Of a stretch of 64,000 bases of DNA, positions 1-12,419 are shown in pieces. This stretch comes from Reticulitermes speratus (Eukaryota; Arthropoda; Insecta; Blattodea; Rhinotermitidae). Under the pieces are notes generated by a model. The model was given only the letters and a program-made list of their open reading frames with translations, ran no database searches and was not told where the DNA came from. The stretch is taken from contig JAJKFL010000006.1 in assembly GCA_021186555.1 (NCBI GenBank), positions 33,849,478 to 33,913,477 of the forward strand, given 5' to 3'. Every line of letters begins with the position of its first letter. The first letter of the stretch is position 1. Both the position numbers and the translations under genes were made by a program.

Positions 1-794
1 ATTCGTGTAAAATACATTACCTTCAATAGCCTGAACATTGCAAATACATGTCTTCCCACCATAACCTGTGTAAAAATGTCATGCGATCCTCTTTGTAAGA
101 CCACAACCCTACCACCAGCTGAGAGAGTAAAAATGTAACAAGGATTAATCTACATAAGTAAATAGAGGAGCAAACATCAGCACAAGATAAGCACATCATA
201 TGCCAATAAGTATCAGCTGACAACTGGCTTCGTATGCGTCGTAATGCGTAATATTTGGTCAGTTTGTATTTTATAAATACTATATGAATATAGAACATGC
301 GAAACTGTAAATGTAGCCTAGTACATGTATTACATATTCCGACAATGCAGACATACTGAGGCGCGACAACGCAAAGGGAGCGTTAAAACCTACAAAGAGA
401 CGTCTAGTACCTTCTCAGGTTAATACTAAGAATTCTTTCCATCAAATATTTGGAGTCATATTTAAGATGCGTTCCACGACAAGGCAAATTAGTGTCAATT
501 GTAAACGTCTAAGAATATCTCATTTCCCATGAGGCCATTCTTTATGTGCGGAAAAACAGCAGAGTGACAACGTCTGTAAGAAGCGATTACTGTACTAGGG
601 TACTCGCATATGTTACTGACACTTCATTACAGACGGGTAAACTTATCCACAGAAGTCTGAAGACTGATTAATATTTGTTTAAATTGGGTACATATTGGAA
701 ACTCGCTGTTCAAAGAAGCTGAAAAAGTGAAAGTCTGTATTGCTAAAATCCTGCTGTTAGCAGCTCCACAAGTGAGTTATAATACCTACAAGAA

Positions 795-1064
795 TTAATT
801 AACTATTTTCCTTGTTTCATGTAACTTAACTGTGCCTGTAACGTCCACAGGTTTTGACATATCACAAAACCAGTTCAAAGCGCTGCCTAACCTGTTTAGA
901 AACGTATATGATTTAAACACGATGGCAGCTATTACAATACCATTCTCATCTCCGTAAACTCCATACCCGGTTTTGGGGCCCATCGAATCTCCTCTTAGTT
1001 TGGTACCGGGGGTCCTTTCCCGGGACAAAGAGGCCGCAGTGTGAAGCTGACCATTCACATCCAA
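795..1064 (-). repeat. Dispersed repeat with MDVN-type spurious frame (copy 1)
   Basis: The minus-strand frame starts MDVNGQLHTAASLS. The equivalent frames at 37841-38122 (with GKETRYQ and QSRSGRYGDE) resemble a peptide that recurs in cockroach annotations and that I regard as repeat-derived. The region is also recognisable at about 63240-63490. No splice or start evidence supports a gene. Confidence 0.45.
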
Positions 1065-2532
1065 GCAGAGTAGAGGATAGAAATGAGTGAATCTATATCT
1101 CTACACTCCTTCCCCCCACCTTCTTGGTTATCATGGCGCGTAAAGGGACAAATTTAAGTTTGTGGTTATACACATGTCACGTTTACTTTTCGACTAAAAT
1201 TAATGATAAAACAAATAACACGAAAAATATCTTGAGAGCAAACGACATGATCATTTAATAAGAGCAAGCTATACCCCGCGAAATCCTTGGCTGCTGCTGC
1301 TGCTGCTGCCAAAGTATAAATTGCTAACACGTAGCCATCTGAATATATGATCGTAAAAAAGCACATACTTCGCCATTATGAGTCTTTAGCTGCAGAGTGA
1401 AAGTCAGCTTAACTCACATGTCCAGCAAAAAAAAACCTATTAGTTATTCGCATGCAAATATGACGCTGCATCAAATGAAAAGTGTCCTGCAATTTGTCAA
1501 GAGCGAGAGATAACCCCAGTGACTATATGTTTTCAGACACTCCCTATTACAAATAATCAAACTCCAATAACAGCAAACTCAGATATGACAGGCAATCTGC
1601 AGTGGGTATGAATATTACGGACCTCTGTCAGGTGAAGCATCGAAGTTTATAGTAGGTCCTATTCGAGAGATTTGTAAATATTTATGAAATTACACGTTGA
1701 CACATCTCAAGATGCAACAATGTTCAAATAAGTTCCGGGAAAGTGTAAGCCCTCCTTTCTTTACGTTTCCTACATACTGAAATGAAGACATCCGGAGGCA
1801 CCAGTTTCAATATTCGCATATAACCTGACAGTATGTTCCAAGGTAAGGGACTAGGAGGATTTCTCTTAAAATATTCAATATTGTCGGTATCGTTTTATAG
1901 CAGCAACTGTACGAGAAACTACTGGCGTATACGGTTTTACTTCCTTGTCAGTGTTTACATAGATTAGATACAGATTCGGATGACACACCTACAAATCAAA
2001 AAACTTTGAAATTATTTATGCTTCAGCTCAGTCATCGGTTGAAAGTATTTTGATATCACAGCATTTATCTGGCCATGATTTTATGCACAGAATGTGGCAG
2101 TGGGAGCTATAGTGTGTATCTTTTACGTTTTGGAAGGTACTGGTAAGTATAAGAAGAAGGTGTCAACCGAACAAATTGCTGAATACTTTAGTTATTCGTT
2201 AGATTAGTTTTGATAATCTACTTTCATATATCTTCTCATTTTAAAAGAATTTAAGAGTTCCATCATATTCCACACACAACACACACACACACACACACAC
2301 TAAAAGAACAGGCATTAGTCTGTGAAACAAACACCGTAGTGTGAAATTTATTGCAACGATCATCTGGAAATCCTTCATACAACGGAAGTTACTGTTCGGG
2401 AAGTTACTATTAAATTTTCGCATTTTAAAAGACCTTATTTGTGACTTGAAGTAGGAGAAGAGTCATGGTGAATTAAAATTCCATAATTTCCATCCTCTCC
2501 CTCCAAATATCATTCACTGATGTTCGAATCTT

Positions 2533-2797
2533 CTTTTTTTGGACCCCGTAGCAATGCACGGGCGCACCGAATCTTGAAGTGTATTGTGCAACCCGTGATG
2601 AAGATGATGAGTTTTTCTGCTTTGCCATTTAATGGAGTACCGGTGGAATGAAATTGACAGGGCAAAACCGAAGTACTCGGAAGAAAAACCTGTCCCAGTG
2701 TCACTACTTCACCAGAAATCCCACATGGACAGACCGGGAATGAACCAGGGCCTCCGCGTGAGAGGCGGCGACTAACCGCCTGAGCCATGGCACGACC
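2533..2797 (-). mobile_element. tRNA-derived SINE, MAQAV type (copy 1)
   Basis: Read on the minus strand, the head at about 2797 begins GGTCGTGCCATGGCTCAGGC, a pol III A-box context, followed by a GGTTCATTCCCGG B-box about 55 bases on. The body then runs to a GGTCCAAAAAAAG tail at 2533. The minus frame from MAQAVSRRLSRGG is one I recognise as a recurrent spurious peptide in cockroach gene models. It is not a host gene. The element is also present at 39603-39873. Confidence 0.75.
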
Positions 2798-3004
2798 CTA
2801 TTCTTAACTTACACAGAGTTTTCAACACTTTATAAATTCCAATTTTTAAAGAGTGTATTGTCACAGAACAAATGATTGCTCGTAATGCATATTATACATA
2901 ATTCTGTGCGGTATTAATTTTATTTACTGAAATGCGTCCCTTAATAACTATGTAGACGTGTGTACATGTTACATGAAGCTATTGCTGTGTTCAAATTTAT
3001 AATA

Positions 3005-3112
3005 TATAGAGGTCTCTGATGTGTCGTCTAGAGGAGTCCTACAGACTGTGGTTGTGTGTTCTAATCTCAAAACCTCTTCACTGAGGATCCCTAGCTGTAG
3101 ATCCATAAAAAA
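3005..3112 (+). mobile_element. tRNA-derived SINE lacking its head (copy 1)
   Basis: Only the body and tail remain (GGTCTCTGATGTGTCGTC through the CCATAAAAAATAAGAAGAAG tail). The sister site at 40081 still has the tRNA-like head, so about 130 bases including the pol III promoter were lost here after duplication. Confidence 0.65.
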
Positions 3113-4179
3113 TAAGAAGAAGATGATAAACTTTTAAGTAAATTTTCCATAGCAAATTTATTAAAAGGATGTGGCTTTCGATCAAGGGAAATGTAACATA
3201 TTCTTCCGAAACATCGGCAAAAGCAAGTCGCCTCATATGGTGCCAAGAAATAAATAAAACGTAAATCGAAGAAGATCAACTTGAATGCCCAAAATCAGTG
3301 CTTCTTACAAATACACTTTATTTCCTTTTCTTTTTAAGATTTACCAGTAATATATCCACGGAATCCCCTATACAGTGTGTCTCAGAACTCGTCTCCTCTT
3401 TGTGGCAAAGAGAAAAGGTGCCAAGAATCATACTCAAATAGCCCAGCCGCAGACAGTCACTTTACTAACTCAGACAGTGAAGTGTATTTGGAGTTACGTA
3501 ATACTTCTGTAAATATAGATTTCATAAAAATTATGGGTTTACTTTACTATATTTAATATAGCTTAGTTGCAGGTACTAAAAAACTCTATTATTTAGATCG
3601 ATTAATTTCGTTAAAGCATTAGTTATTACTGTTATGTGATTCCAGACCTGGAAATTTGCAGTTCTTTAATCAATGTTTCAATTTTTTGACTCAAATTTCA
3701 TTTCTTCGCAATAAACGGAAAATATAGACTTTCGTTGCGCCATGTTCGTAAAAGAACTGTGTAAAAGTAAAACTACGATCTGCGGTGGTTAAATATTGTG
3801 ATGAAAATGGAGTTGGAGGAACCAAACACACACGAAATCGGGTATTAAAATATTCGTGTTGGTGTTTATTGGAATGACTTTGGCTTTCCTGAAAGAAATT
3901 TTTACTGGATTGATCGAAAGGATAGAATATATACCCGACGGGGAGATTGAAAACTTTGTAAAGAGAGGGTGACCTTAAATATCTTTGCCTTCTGCAAATT
4001 CTTATAGGTCTTCCTGTTGGACCCATGAGAGCCTTCGTCTTGTTTTATGTCAATGATGGTGCTTTGTGCTTTAACTATCATTCAACACAATTAAAGGTCA
4101 GTCTGAACACAACTTTTATTTATGTCAAGCTAAATTTGAGGCATGTTCCATCAAGGTCAAGTATTTTCTGTTGCAAATA

Positions 4180-4935
4180 TCCTAATCGATCATCTAAGTA
4201 GAGTCATGTAGCGTCAGCCACATGGACAGAAAAGCAGTTTTTTTTATTCCCACCACGCTGAAGAGGTTAATCTGCCTCTTGCAATTTTGAAACCACCCTT
4301 TATTGGCAAAGAAGCTGCACTTCTCGTCACCCTGATACTCTCCGCAGTGATTGTGTAACAGCATAGCTGTGTCCCTCACCACCTGCCCACTAACCGATAA
4401 ATATTTCTGTGTCTCATCATTCAGACATAAATACGGACCACTTCCATCTTTTTGAGGAAGGTCCACGACGGCTTGCATATGAAGTTTTACACTTGATTGA
4501 GCCTGACATAAATCCATTGGCTATTTCCCTACATTTTGTCCGTATCATTAGACTTAGAAAGAAAAAATAATTATAGAATCGTATGTTCTAAAATTTAACA
4601 TAAACAATAAGTGCCATCTCCTGTAAAGTGCAAACGGCAATTGCTCACACAAAAGAAAAGTAGCAGTTTAAAAAAGTATAACACATTATATTTCAGACAT
4701 AATTATTTCACTGCGAGGAGCATTCATTGTTTCATTAAAAAATTGTAAAAATGTACAGTCGGAAAATTATACATTATAGTGCATTGCACGTTTATTACCC
4801 ACAGATAGTGGCTTACCGAGAGGAAAGTGTATCCAGGGGAGCAAAACCGCAATAAACTAGGACAGTAACAATTTTTCCCATTAAGCGAAAACGCAATATG
4901 CAAAGTTCGCGAATAAAGCGGTCTGCTCTAATGTG
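4180..4935 (-). mobile_element. Tigger/pogo-like DNA transposon relic (copy 1)
   Basis: The minus-strand reading at 4194-4517 contains LCLNDETQKYLSVSGQVVR and later FFANKGWFQNCKRQINLFSV. These match the CENP-B-type DNA-binding region of Tigger transposases (W-ED-K, then S-GWF-FK-R-L-SV). To its right, at about 4880-4930, lies a segment rich in CGCGAATAAAGCGG, typical of Tigger inverted termini. Only the N-terminal part of a transposase survives; no DDE domain is visible. The same relic is at 41320-42010, so the insertion predates the segmental duplication. Confidence 0.65.
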
Positions 4936-5244
4936 TTGAATCTTACTGCTGAGCATGTGGTTGAATGCTAGCTTGAACTGGCGTGTCTGTCACTTAGCTC
5001 AAACAACTCTGAACCAGGCCGTCTGACCAACTATGCTGATACCCTTGACTCACACTGAGAACGTGGGTCATGAAGACTGAGCGCTGCAGAATTCACTGAC
5101 ATCTTATTCGGCTTCGTGTTGTATTTTTCATTATTCAGGTGATTAACTCGAGAAAGGCCATCTGGTCGGAGCATGTAGCATGCATGGGAGGGAAGAAAAA
5201 TACGTATAGAATTTAGGTGGAGGAATCTGAAGAAAACAGACTGC

Positions 5245-5400
5245 ATGGAATAGTTCCAGGCGTAGATGAGACGACAATATTAAAACAGATCTGAAAGAGA
5301 ATGAGACGGCGTAACCTGGAATGATCTGGCTCTTGCAAACACTGTAACCAAAAGTCGACGTCATAAAATGCAGAGAATTACGTGACTAGGTGTGGAACAA
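5245..5400 (+). mobile_element. LINE 3' end relic in gene A intron 1
   Basis: GGCGTAGATGAGACGACAAT and GTCATAAAATGCAGAGAATT are decayed versions of the RRWDDNIK...KMRGIS 3' end of the LINE family at 11745. Its duplicate is at 42380-42540. Confidence 0.5.
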
Positions 5401-6119
5401 TTAAATTCCCAAAAATACTTTGCCCAAGGGCGATTAGTCCAGAGTCAGTCATCAGTTTTTGCATACCTGTACAACCGTTTTTCCAGGTCCTCCCATTTTT
5501 CCTTCACGAAACTTGTTTGTAGACATTCACCCTATCACTACTAATGTTGTTTTTAAATTTCGTTTCCGCTAGTTGTTCACACACTGGATAACACTGGTCC
5601 AGAAAGAGCTACAGCAGAGCGCTGAATAAGGTACCAAAGTTGTTGGAGGAAAACCAGCAGTCTGTGGGACAGTTTCCTTATCAGTACTGTTGTTACGTTC
5701 CAATGAAGTACAGGTAAACATGTGGCCGGCCAAAATGGTCACTTAATCTAATATGATAAATGTATACACAAACGAACCTACAACAGGCGTGATTGCTTTT
5801 ATTTCCATTTGTGTTTTCCTGAGAAGATGAGGCCTACGGTCTAGCCAATTTCCAACCAAGAAGTCCTAACGAATCTCTGTAAGCACAATGACGCTCTGCC
5901 ATCTGAAACACTGAAAGTGCCTTTAAAGCAAACCCCCATAAAGCAGTAGAAAAACATAGAACTGAACCGTTGAACGGCGTTAGTCGGTAGGTGCAATTGA
6001 ATGTAATAATTGTCACTAATATTATGGTTGTTTTCACACGTGAGTACAAATATTAGGTACCTCTTTTTAAAGAGAATATTAATTTTTAAGTTACTCACGA
6101 AAACCTTTGTGAGGATAGC

Positions 6120-6370
6120 CTTAGGGAAGGAGACCCTTGGAAGGAATAGGCGGAAAGAGTGAATAAATTAGAACGGATCTTCAAAAGTGGGATGGGGGTG
6201 ACTAGAGTAAGAGCTGCTCTGGCAGGGACAGGTGGCGGGCGCTTGTGAAGGCAATAATAAACCTTCGGTTTCCATAAAATGCGGGGAATTACTCGACTAG
6301 CTTAGGACCTGTTAGCTTCTCAAGAAGGACTCTGCTTCTATGAAGCTGTTAGTTAATTAGTTAGTTAGTT
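6120..6370 (+). mobile_element. LINE 3' end relic in gene A intron 2
   Basis: CAGGTGGCGGGCGCTTGTGA, CCATAAAATGCGGGGAATTA and AAGAAGGACTCTGCTTC match the 3' tail of the same LINE family (GW-ALVK, MRGIT, KKDSAS). The end carries a (TTAG)n run at 6350-6370. Its duplicate is at 43300-43520. Confidence 0.55.
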
Positions 6371-8579
6371 TACAAAAGCTTTGGACTAATGACATATTCC
6401 AGCAGTACGTTATCTACATGCGACCGGAAATGTGCCATAAAATTATAGAATATGCCTAGAATATTCGACTGAGACATCACATATTACATAGGTCTTTTGC
6501 TCTGAATGCTGCATAAACAAATTTTTCACCCTCTCTTTGGTGTTAAATACATCTTGCCTCACAACATTACAGTGAGATGAATCATTGTTATTGTGTGATG
6601 TATGTGTGTTTATGTGTAGATTATGTAGAAATGTAAGAATGATATATTTGTGAATACTTATGCTTCACTCTATGTAGAATTTTGAAATAGAATCCTCTAA
6701 TATAAGAGTCTGAAATTTGTTAATATACTAAAACTTACAACAGTTTATATCATGTTAAACAATTTACAACTCGTTAAATGCAATCAATGGATTATAATAT
6801 TGTAATAAAAAAAAATTTTGTCAAAAGGAATTATTTTCCTATACAGGAAAAACAAATCCTACGGTTAGTGTGTGTTGATGGTTGGAATATCATAACTTAT
6901 GAAATTAGAATGGAGAGTTTCTAAGAAATGAGAGAAAAAACATTTCGAATAGAATCACAATATTGTATGCAGATATGAATTTTTCTCTTTATTTATACAT
7001 GGACGTCAGGTAAGGATGTTTAAATATGTACACTCTTCGAAACTGAATGTGAAATAAAGGTCATTGTATTAAGGTGATATAAATATTATAATATATCTGA
7101 TGCGAATTTTTGGTGTACAGGGCACTAATGAGATTTATAGTTAGCATAAAGACCATTAAAAAAATTATGTATAACAGAAAGATTACGTCATTTTCTACAT
7201 TCAAATTTAATTTTGAAATTTCTTTGTAATAAATGTTCTATATTTTTTACAAACACGCATTACTGTGTGATTATGCCATTGTATGTCAAAATAGTCCAAA
7301 TTTAATATCCTTTGGAACAGTGCTGTTTGTTCACATACCGAGTGGATTACACACGTACTTTTACATTTTTAATTTTGTGTGATTGCTTATAAATTAGGGT
7401 ATGACACATGAATATGATTATTTTATTAGGGAAAGAATAAATCATTTTACTAATATTTAACAAATAGTCCTAAAGTTAAAATATCATTTTTTGGTAACAT
7501 ATTTACTAATATTAAAACCCGCCTTTATCTAAGCATGTGATAGTTTCATACAAACATCCTTAATAACAACCCCCCTACTTTTAACATTACTTCCAAAGTG
7601 ACTCTTTCAGAGAGATGTGCTAACCAAACTGTAGATTACTCACTTTTCCAGATCTTAGCAACAAGCCCAAATAATCATAATCTCGATTTAATTACAGCAA
7701 CAATAATTAGATTTTCGAAAATTCGCAACAAATATTTGCTGAAGTGCCCTTTTTATTTCCTATATTTTCCATCCATCAGGATCTCCGAAACAGCTGAACA
7801 GATATTAAAATTTGACATTGGAGAAATTAATACCTTTCGTCGACAAATCCCGATTTCGGATAAAATCGAAAATAGAAAATAACTGTAACCTTACATTAAG
7901 TTTTACGTGTAATATTTGTGCGCGTTCGCAAGGGAGCATCTTACATGTTTCGATAAATATTTGTCCGAAATAATAATCTTTCGACATTATTGTATAGAAA
8001 AGTCAACGTAAGTCACATATAATTATATTTTTACGCAAGTTGTAATTATTTCTGGGTAATTAAACAAGAAAGCGAACATGCTAAAATTATTACGCCTTGC
8101 TTAGTTTTTCTAACTCGTTGTACAGTGCCATTATCCGCACACATTATCGCATATGAGGCTTCCGTAGAAATAAAGTGGTTCCCTGCGGAACGTTGAAATT
8201 TTGCATGTTTTAAACGAAAGGTAAAAAAAAAACTGCTTTACATTAAGTATTGTTTATAGCGCTTGGAAAATTAATGGGACAACAGTTTATAAAATGGAAA
8301 ATACCACAACTAATGTATTCTTTATCTTCGTAATGTATCATAAATCGCATTTGAGTTTAATATGCATGCTTTTGTCTTCTGGATTATAAAACCATGTAGT
8401 CTGTTACATATCCATATATCGGATAAACATCCTGCCTCAAAATTCTGCACTCACGACTACAAATTGTCATAAACCAGATGATCTCTATACCAATCTTAAC
8501 CACAGTCAAAACAAATAATAGTAGAGGTTCTATTCCTCTTCCAACATATTTAATAACCTTATGCTATTTCAAATTGCCG

Positions 8580-8835
8580 ATCCCAATGGCCGCGCGGTCT
8601 AAGGCATGGGTCTGCGGCCGCTCGCTTACTGGGATTGTGGTTCGAATCCCGCCTAGGGACATGGATGTCTGTCTTCTTATGAGTGTTGTGTGTTGTCAGG
8701 TAGAGGTCTCTAAGACGAGCTGGTTCCTCATTCAGTGGAGTCCTACCGAGTGTGATGTGTTCAATTGTGATTGTGAAGCCTCAAACAATGAGGCGGCCTA
8801 GGCTCCCAAGGGGCTGTCGAGCAATTGAAAAAAAT
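8580..8835 (+). mobile_element. tRNA-derived SINE in gene A intron 2
   Basis: The A-box region is ATGGCCGCGCGGTCTAAGGC and the B-box is GGTTCGAATCCC. The body has GTTGTCAGGTAGAGGTCTC and ends GGCTGTCGAGCAATTG plus an A-rich tail. It lies in a block absent from the corresponding intron of gene C. The longest open frame over it (8478-8801) is incidental. Confidence 0.8.
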
Positions 8836-9780
8836 TATTACAAATTATTTACTGGATATAATGCAAATTGAATGACCTAATCTGTTCCACCCGCTTTGCG
8901 GTAAAGAAAATGAAAAGGGGATGTTTAAGATTCAGGTCCTCTAGTGTGACGTAGTGTCGATAGGTAAAATTTACGAGCGTTTCGGTATAATACTGCTACC
9001 TCCATCTTCATGGCCTAACATTATATATATTGGTAATATTTACTAATTTCGCTGATATTGCCGATTATATCGGTAAATATTTTCCAGTGGACTCTTGCTT
9101 CTATCCTAGAAGACTTGAAATTACATCAATACCGCTGAGAGGTTCTCAGATCTCGCAAAATTTTTTATTTTACAACATGAATTTTGTTACACTTACGTAG
9201 ATATTTTCTTATAAACAGTTTTAAATGCAGAGTTTTACTGAGGAAAATCTGCTTAAAAATCCTGAAAGTAAAATACCTGAAATGTAAATCTTAAAGGGAA
9301 GTAATGAAAAACAATCTCCAAAGATCCTGTATCACCCGGGCCTTACAACATTCATAATGGTTGTAAATTTTACTGGGCTTTAGTCTCGTTTGCAGGCTCC
9401 AGCTCTGTATTTTGCATATAAATTTTATTACTGACGTTGAAGGATGTTAGGTGTACAATGCCGGACATGTGTTCAATTTTACACCGGAAGACAGAAGCAT
9501 GTTCAGTAGTTCCTCTTTCATGTTCCAAATACAGAATTCCGAATTTTAAATCGGAAAACATGTTCGTAAATTTCTTTGTCCTTCAACAGATCCTGCTCAC
9601 GATGCCAGTGAACTTATTACAACACGTCACTCACATTTTCTCACATTTATCTTTAAAGAGTTGCAATATAAGTTGAAGCTGTTGCTCGCAAGTGACAAAT
9701 TTTGTATTTTAATAATCAGGTTTATTAAACTCCAGAGCGACTCAGGTGATAATGTGTGGCGGTGTATTATTGCGGAGCAA

Positions 9781-11630
9781 TATGTGTTGACAGCAACGCA
9801 CTGTGTGCAGGGTAAGTTTAACTGTTCGATAGTGTTGACCGCAGCGTATGTGTCAGGGTATGTTTAACGGTTCGGTATGGTTGACAGCAGCGCATATTGG
9901 CAGGTTAAGTTTAACTGGTCGATATGTTTGACAGCAGCGCACAGTGTGTCAGGGTAAGTTTAACTGTTCGATATGTGTTGACAGCAGCGCACTGTGTGCA
10001 GGGTAAGTTTAACTTTCGTATGTGTTGACAGCAGCGCACGTGTGGTCAGGTAAGTTTAATTGTTCGATATGTGTTTGTCAGCTGCTATCGTGTCGGACAT
10101 TAAATTAAAGAATTTTTGCCCAGTATTGGGCTACGTCAATTCCTTTTTTATTTGCAAGCTATAAATCCTCGTTGGTGCATTGGTGGGGACAGTCCTTGCA
10201 TGACAGGAGATGCTCCATATCTTGTACCTCTCCACAGCCACAATATAGATCGCCAGCGTCTGGTTTGCCCCATTTCACCATATTTGTTTTTACTGGTGCA
10301 ACCCCTGTTCTAATGCGATTAAGAGATTTCAAAGTGTTAAAATCAAGGAGGTGGCCACTAGGGCAAATCTGGGTAAGGGGGAAGTCTACAGGTGGTTCAA
10401 CTTGCACTGTTCCGAGAAAGCTATTCCGCGATTTTAATCTTCTCCGTGGTGTTCTGGCTCCGTAGAGTACATGTCGCTCATCGACAGTTTGCTTGATTTT
10501 CTCTATGTGTTCCGCTGCCTTCCGACGAGATGTAGGAGCTGCGAAGCCTGCCACTCTATAAAGGTTTGGCAATGGCTTTGGTTTCATACATCCTGTCACT
10601 ATCCTACATGTCTCTTTGAGCGCCGTATCGACTTGCTTGGTATGGGCAGATCTATTCCACACTGGACATGCGTATTCTGCAGTTGAAAAGCAAAGTGCTT
10701 GTGCGGTTAATCAGAGAACGTTAGGATTTGCTCCCCATCCGACACCTGACAGTAAAAGATAACAAACAAGGCGGTATGTGTTGAAAACAGCGCTCTGTGT
10801 GTCAGGGTATGTATAACTGTTCCATATGTGTTGACAGCAGCGCACCATGTGTCAGGGTAAATTTAACTGATCGATACCGCTTGAAAGCAGCTGACTGTGT
10901 CTCAGGGTAAGCTTAACTGATCGATATTTTTGACAGCAGTGCACTGTGTGTCAGGGTAAGTTTAACTGTTCGATATGCGTTGACAGCAGCGCACTGTGTG
11001 TCAGGCTACGTTTAACTGTTCGATATGTGTTGACAGCAGCGCACTATGTGTCAGGGTAACTTTAACTGTTCGATATTTGTTGACAACAGCGCATTGTGCG
11101 TCAGGGTAAGTTTAACTGTTCGATATGCGTTGACAGCAGCGCACTGTGTGTCAAGGTAGGTTTAACTGTTTGGTATGTGTTGACAGTAGCGCACTGTGTG
11201 CCAGGGTAAGTTTAACTGTACGATACGTGTTGACATCAGCGCACTGTGGGTCAGGATAAGTTTAACTGTTCGATGTGTGTTGACATCAGCAAACTCTGTG
11301 TCAGGGTAATTTTAACTGTTCTGTATGTGTTGACAGCAGCGCAGTGTGTCAGTGCTATTTTAGCTGATCCGTACGTGTTAATTGCAAACTCTCCTTTGTA
11401 TGTTGGCAGCAGCACTCTCTTTTTCAGGGTAAGTTTAACTGTTCGGTATGTGTTGACAGCAGCTTATTGAGTCAGGGTAAGTTTTACTGTTTGGTATTTG
11501 TTGTCAGCAGCGCAATGCATGTTAGGGCGATTTTAGCTGATCCATACGTATTGACTGCAAACTCTCCTTTATGTGTCGGCAGCAGCATTCTCTTTGTCAG
11601 GGTAAGTTTAACTCTTCGGTATGTGTCAAA
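9781..11630 (+). repeat. Tandem array of catalytic-His exon ends (gene A), about 23 units
   Basis: The unit is about 50 bases and derives from the last codons of exon 3 (YVLTAAHCVS) plus the splice donor GGTAAG and about 17 intronic bases ending in TTCGA. The first unit is the real exon end. The rest follow head to tail through 10096, then, after a LINE fragment, from about 10773 to 11630. Many units keep the codons TTGACAGCAGCGCACTGTGT and the GGTAAGTTTAACTG donor context; others vary by a few bases. Longer units of about 75 bases with a GCTGATCC...TTGCAAACTCTCC segment occur twice near the right end and once in gene C, so there is some higher-order structure. The array has diverged internally, so it is not very recent as a whole. 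Confidence 0.95.
10097..10772 (-). mobile_element. LINE fragment (C-terminal end of ORF2) inserted in the gene A array
   Basis: The minus-strand translation runs from WGANP...LCFSTAEYACPVW through HTKQVDTALKETCRIVTGC to a zinc-knuckle-like CGCGEVQDMEHLLSCKDC and ends DVAQYWAKIL at a stop near 10105. This is the conserved tail that follows the reverse transcriptase domain in jockey/CR1-like non-LTR retrotransposons. The piece is truncated at its 5' end and carries in-frame stops (after EDL near 10159 and near the start), so it is dead. Array units flank it on both sides and gene C has no such insert, so it arrived after the duplication. Confidence 0.85.
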
Positions 11631-11744
11631 GAAAGCAGATTTGAGAAAAATCCTAACAAATGAAAATTGCAATGTTGAATAAATTAAAGGAAATTAAACC
11701 CAGGGACTACTGTCTACATTTCGTCTACAAACTTTCAGTCATCA

Positions 11745-12285
11745 ATATTATTTATACAAATATGAGGATTAAAATATACAGAATTATATTTTTGCTAGTT
11801 TTTTTATATGGTTGTGAAACCTGGTCTCTTACATTGAGGAAGGGACATAGGCTCCTAGTAATGAGAATAGGGTGCTATGGAAGATATTTAAGTCTAAAAG
11901 GGAAAAAAGTAACCGTGAAGTGCAGGAGATTGTATAAGGAGGATCTTCATGGTCTGTATTCTTCACCAAATTTCTTTCAGTTGATCAAATAAAGAAGGAT
12001 GTTATGGGCGGGCACACGATTTGTACAGGGGTTAGGAGAGGTGGATACGGAGATTCAGTAGTGAAACTGAGGGAAGAAGGACACTAGGAAGTTCTAGGCG
12101 TAGATGGGAGGATAATATTAAAATGGAGTTTCAAGAAATAGAATTGGGGACTTATACTGGATTAATTTGGCTCAGGATAGCGATATGTATCCGGCTGTTA
12201 CAAACGCGGTTTTGAAAATTCAATTTCCATAAAAAGCGAGGAATTTCTTTACTAGCTGACGAAACGTTTGCTTCTCTGTTCCACG
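11745..12285 (+). mobile_element. LINE ORF2 3' tail relic (copy 1)
   Basis: The plus-strand frame at 11660-11992 reads MRIKIYRIIFLLVFLYGCETWSLT... and ...LHGLYSSPNFFQLIK split over its length. This is the conserved post-RT tail (YGCETW-LT, ELHALYSSP) of a LINE family common in insects. Downstream to about 12285 come pieces resembling the RRWEDNIKM and AQDRDRW region in other frames. It is 5'-truncated and full of stops. It is also present at 45120-45625, so it is older than the duplication. Confidence 0.75.
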
Positions 12286-12419
12286 AACTTAGTTGTTAGC
12301 TAGTTAGCAACACACTCTAGTTGCAAACAATTTATAATGCTTAGTAAATTTGACGGTAACACACACTGAGTCAGATTACGTTTTAAGATTTAGTACACTT
12401 CGATGTTAGCTCTCTGTGT

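Noticed and set aside
2510-2788. 92-codon minus-strand frame starting MAQAVSRR
   Set aside because: It is the SINE head and body read through; the same peptide pattern recurs with repeats and has no exon structure.
8580-8660. tRNA-like sequence with good A and B boxes
   Set aside because: It continues into a SINE body and lacks a closed acceptor stem; related heads occur at 36104, 40081 and 51564 in the same context, so this is a SINE and not a tRNA gene.
10172-10465. Plus-strand frame of 97 codons
   Set aside because: It is antisense to the LINE ORF2 tail on the minus strand, which has recognisable conserved motifs.
9830-11630. Array units as additional functional exons of gene A
   Set aside because: Downstream units lack convincing acceptors with a polypyrimidine tract and their frames differ from unit to unit; splicing of single units is kept only as a testable possibility.
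9781-11630. Regular repeat array considered as a CRISPR-like structure
   Set aside because: Units are contiguous with no unique spacers, and the sequence is animal genic DNA.
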